Shown one piece after another: positions 3,902 through 6,865 of a stretch of 6,865 nt of DNA; position 1 is the stretch's first letter; each line of letters opens with the position of its first letter. The notes beneath the pieces are model-generated. The model had not been told where the DNA came from and made no database searches. It worked only from the letters and a program-made list of their open reading frames with translations. A program made the position numbers and the translations under genes. Origin of the DNA: Clostridia bacterium (lineage in GTDB: Bacteria; Bacillota; Clostridia; Christensenellales; Borkfalkiaceae); contig JAIDOO010000114.1 in NCBI GenBank assembly GCA_029063275.1, positions 1-6,865 of the forward strand, in the 5' to 3' direction.

Positions 3902-6865
3902 ATGTTACAGTTATACGATATTAAAAAAGAGTATAAAACTGCCGGCGAGTCCGTTCAGGCGTTGAAGGGCGTAAGCCTTTGTTTCCGCAAAAACGAGTTC
4001 GTGTCCATTCTCGGCGCGTCGGGTTGCGGTAAAACCACTTTATTGAATATCATAGGCGGACTTGACAAATATACCACGGGCGACCTCGTTATCGACGGCA
4101 CCAGTACCAGAAAGTTTTCCGACAGGGATTGGGATACTTACAGAAACCACTCGATAGGCTTTATTTTCCAAAGCTATCATTTGATACCCCACCAGACCAT
4201 TTTGCAGAACGTAGAGCTTGCGCTTATGATTGCGGGCGTCAGCAAAGAGGAAAGGCGCGCCAGGGCTATCGAAGCGCTTGAAAAGGTCGGCTTGGGCGAC
4301 AAAATCAAGTGCAAGCCCAACCAGCTTTCGGGCGGACAGGCGCAGAGGGTCGCAATTGCGCGTGCGCTTATCAACGACCCCGAAATAGTGCTTGCCGACG
4401 AACCCACGGGTGCGCTTGATTCTAAGACCTCGGTCCAGATTATGGATTTGCTCAAAGAGATTTCCAAAGACCGGCTGGTCATTATGGTAACCCACAACCC
4501 CGAACTTGCCGAGCAGTACTCGACAAGAATTATCCGTCTTTTGGACGGACTTGTCGTGGGCGACAGTATGCCCTATGACGGAGTTGAAAAAGAAGAACAA
4601 AAACCCGAAGCGGACGCGGAAACCGTTGAAGAGGTCAAAGAGGCAACAAAGGTTAAAAAATCCAAAGGCAATAAGAAGCGTTCTTCGATGTCTTTCGGAA
4701 TGGCGTTTATGCTTTCGCTCAAAAACCTTTTATCAAAAAAGGGTCGGACGTCGCTCGTGGCGGTTGCGGGCAGTATAGGAATTATAGGCGTTTCGATGGT
4801 GCTTGCAATCTCTTCCGGCGTGCAGGCTTACATAAAGGATATGGAAAACGATATGCTGTCGGGCTATCCCCTGACGGTAACCGAAACGGCTATAGACTTT
4901 GACGCGCTTATGGAGTTTTCAATGGAAACCAAAGCGGACATAACGAGGCTTAAAGACAAGGTGTATGTTGATTCCCTTTTGGAAAGCCTTATGGGAATGG
5001 GCAAATCGCTTACCACAAACAATATCACCGAAGAGTATATCGACTACGTTAAAAAGATGCCCGAAGAGTACTACAACGCTTTACAGTTCGGATATCAGTT
5101 TAATTTGGCAAACAACGTTTATACCGATTTTACAATCACAAACGGCGAGATTGCGCCCGAAGCCGACGCAAGCGGCAATTATTCGATTTCGGCAATCCGC
5201 CAGATGTACACCTCGGTATTGCAGAAGCAGGAAGAGTATGCACAATACGCCTCGTTAATCCCGTCGTTCGGCACTTTTTCCGAAATTCCCGACAATTACG
5301 AATATATTTTGTCGCAGTACGATATTCTTGCAACCTACAACGGTAAGACCAAAAACCTGACGGAAGCCGAGCTTAAAGATATTTTCGAGAGCAAGGACAG
5401 TATGATTGTCGTTCTCGACAACAACGAAATTTCGGATATAACCTTAGGTCAGTTCGGTTATATGACTCAGGAAGAGTTTGTCAACTTCGCCTACAAAGCC
5501 CTGTACGAAAACGGAATGAGCGGCGGCGAAAACTACAATGAGAATTTAACGAAAGATTTCCTCGACGGAAAAAGCTTCGATTTGTTTTTCGGCGAAGACG
5601 CGCAGATTTTTACCTGGTACCCCAATGACACGGTTTATTCGAAAGTGGATAAGGCTGACGGCGAAAAATTCTATACCACCGACACGACCGAGCTTTACGC
5701 GCTGTACGATAAAATGGTCGCGCTCGATATTTCGGAATTGTTGCAGGAGATAAAAAACGGCAATCTTACCCTTGCCGATTGCACGCCCGAGCAGCTTGAA
5801 AAAATTGCGGAATTTCAAAAGCTTGCCGAACAGATGCAACAGTGTATAACCGAAATTACCGATAAAGTCGTATACAAATATAATCACGACGCAAAGGACT
5901 TCGATAAGACGGGCTCGATTGAGTTAAAGACCAAAGTCATTTTGCAGAAAAAGGCAAAGGTTTCATACGGATGTCTGTCCTCGGGACTTTACTATACCAA
6001 CGCATTGACAAAGCATATGCTCGAAACCTCGAAAGAGAGTGAGATTGTCAAGTACTTGGAGGATTCAACCCTTTCGTACGTGCCCTATAACTACGAGTAT
6101 ACGTATTACGAGGACGGCGGGTACCATAAGGGTACGGGCGTAGAATTTAACGGTCAAATAATCCCCAACACGGGACTTATTTCGGGCGCAACACCTTCGG
6201 GTATGATGTCAATGATGATGGGCGCCGGCACAAGCTCGTCAAATAAGATAACTGCGGCTATGCTCGGCGGAAGCGATTTGCCGGTTTCAATCAGCATTTA
6301 TCCGTCCGACTTTACAGGCAAGGATAACGTTACCGACTATCTCGACGGCTGGAATAAAATGTGCCGCGCGGGCGAAAGCTACAACGGCGTTACGCTCGAA
6401 GAGTCTGATATAGTCAAATACACCGATACCGTCGGGCTTATCATAGGTATGGTAAACACTATGATAAGAATGATAACGATAGCTCTCGTCGCGTTCACCG
6501 CGCTGTCGCTTGTCGTTTCAACGGTAATGGTAGGAATTATAACCTACGTTTCTGTAGTGGAACGAGTAAAGGAAATAGGAATACTCCGCTCGGTCGGCGC
6601 GAGAAAGAAAGATATAAAGAGTCTGTTCATTGCCGAAACCTTTATAATAGGTTTTGCCTCGGGACTGGTTGGTATAGTGGTTACTTATCTGTTATCGCTG
6701 ATAATTAACCTCATTGTGGGAGCGCTTGTCGGAATTTTCACGATTGCCGCGCTTCCCTGGTGGCAGGCGATTGTTATGGTTTGCGTAAGCGTAGTGCTTA
6801 CTTTGATTTCGGGACTTATTCCTGCGGCGGCTGCGGCGAAGAAGGACCCTGTGGTTGCTCTCCGC
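3902..6865 (+). CDS. MacB-like fused ABC ATPase-permease, cut at the window end
   Basis: The frame is open for 988 codons and runs off the window; the final [15 protein letters not shown] matches the usual end of FtsX/MacB permeases, so probably only a few residues are missing. The N-terminal ATPase carries Walker A GASGCGKT (38-45), Q-loop Gln90, signature LSGGQ (142-146), Walker B IVLADE (162-167) with Glu167, D-loop ALDS (171-174) and His198. A charged linker (about 225-262) leads to TM1 (about 284-306), then an external region of roughly 535 residues (307-845), then three hydrophobic stretches (about 843-883, 908-947, 953-976). [20 protein letters not shown] (886-905) is the FtsX-family cytoplasmic loop. 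This MacB topology belongs to type VII ABC systems, which pull or expel substrates from the membrane surface (peptides, lipoproteins, antibiotics) rather than through a channel. The large external domain is rich in Tyr and acidic residues, includes a Met-rich stretch (768-773), and I do not recognise it. No partner gene is visible; a homodimer is expected. Function in antimicrobial or toxic-peptide resistance is inferred from family and neighbourhood. Confidence 0.92.
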   Translation, partial: MLQLYDIKKEYKTAGESVQALKGVSLCFRKNEFVSILGASGCGKTTLLNIIGGLDKYTTGDLVIDGTSTRKFSDRDWDTYRNHSIGFIFQSYHLIPHQTILQNVELALMIAGVSKEERRARAIEALEKVGLGDKIKCKPNQLSGGQAQRVAIARALINDPEIVLADEPTGALDSKTSVQIMDLLKEISKDRLVIMVTHNPELAEQYSTRIIRLLDGLVVGDSMPYDGVEKEEQKPEADAETVEEVKEATKVKKSKGNKKRSSMSFGMAFMLSLKNLLSKKGRTSLVAVAGSIGIIGVSMVLAISSGVQAYIKDMENDMLSGYPLTVTETAIDFDALMEFSMETKADITRLKDKVYVDSLLESLMGMGKSLTTNNITEEYIDYVKKMPEEYYNALQFGYQFNLANNVYTDFTITNGEIAPEADASGNYSISAIRQMYTSVLQKQEEYAQYASLIPSFGTFSEIPDNYEYILSQYDILATYNGKTKNLTEAELKDIFESKDSMIVVLDNNEISDITLGQFGYMTQEEFVNFAYKALYENGMSGGENYNENLTKDFLDGKSFDLFFGEDAQIFTWYPNDTVYSKVDKADGEKFYTTDTTELYALYDKMVALDISELLQEIKNGNLTLADCTPEQLEKIAEFQKLAEQMQQCITEITDKVVYKYNHDAKDFDKTGSIELKTKVILQKKAKVSYGCLSSGLYYTNALTKHMLETSKESEIVKYLEDSTLSYVPYNYEYTYYEDGGYHKGTGVEFNGQIIPNTGLISGATPSGMMSMMMGAGTSSSNKITAAMLGGSDLPVSISIYPSDFTGKDNVTDYLDGWNKMCRAGESYNGVTLEESDIVKYTDTVGLIIGMVNTMIRMITIALVAFTALSLVVSTVMVGIITYVSVVERVKEIGILRSVGARKKDIKSLFIAETFIIGFASGLVGIVVTYLLSLIINLIVGALVGIFTIAALPWWQAIVMVCVSVVLTLISGLIPAAAAAKKDPVVALR

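Noticed and set aside
4040..4600. 186-codon open frame on the - strand inside the exporter gene
   Set aside because: It lies wholly antisense to the ATPase domain, whose Walker, signature and H-loop motifs are all intact on the + strand. The antisense product shows no recognisable domain and has no SD or promoter of its own.
4506..5258. Two + strand frames (4506-4778 and 4965-5258) inside the exporter gene
   Set aside because: Both are out-of-frame shadows. The exporter frame is continuous without a stop through this whole stretch, so no frameshift or split gene is needed.

Overview
The window looks like chromosomal DNA of a Gram-positive, Clostridia-type bacterium (Bacillota), probably an uncultured one. 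The signs are a DegV/FakB-family fatty-acid-binding protein, a glutamyl-tRNA synthetase that resembles a clostridial clade (KLSKRKDPE motif plus an N-terminal extension), AGAGG/GGAG Shine-Dalgarno sites, A/T-rich intergenic DNA between moderately G+C-rich genes, and the standard genetic code with TGA used as a stop. No mobile element, phage gene, CRISPR array, tRNA or rRNA is visible.

Layout. (1) Positions 1-372 hold the 3' part of a low-molecular-weight protein-tyrosine-phosphatase gene on the + strand; its catalytic P-loop lies outside the window. (2) A 13-bp perfect GC-rich hairpin (394-424) separates it from a convergent degV-family gene (447-1388, - strand). (3) A 239-bp divergent intergenic region (1389-1627) is dense in signals: promoters on both strands, an imperfect 27-bp dyad over the degV -35 region, a perfect 19-bp dyad near the opposite promoters, a single half-site over the -35 of the rightward promoter, and a stem-loop at the predicted 5' end of the degV mRNA. 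(4) Rightward from there runs a tight + strand operon: an HTH-XRE regulator with four membrane helices (1628-2236), glutamyl-tRNA synthetase gltX (2248-3891), and a MacB-like fused ATPase-permease of the ABC superfamily (3902 to the window edge, 988 codons without a stop). The intergenic gaps are 11 and 10 nt.

How the parts may work together. The regulator probably binds the dyads in the divergent region and so may control both its own operon and degV; this is inferred from dyad symmetry and position only. Its membrane anchor and its co-transcription with a large exporter suggest envelope sensing, for example of antimicrobial peptides or lipid state. The housekeeping-type gltX between regulator and exporter is the odd element of the operon. 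The best rightward promoter (extended -10, TGGTATAAT) is so close to the regulator ATG that the predicted transcript is leaderless or nearly so, and no Shine-Dalgarno site precedes that ATG, although the two downstream genes both have one.

No clearly undescribed multi-gene system is evident. The most distinctive material is the divergent control region, the membrane-HTH/gltX/exporter arrangement, and the roughly 535-residue external domain of the exporter.
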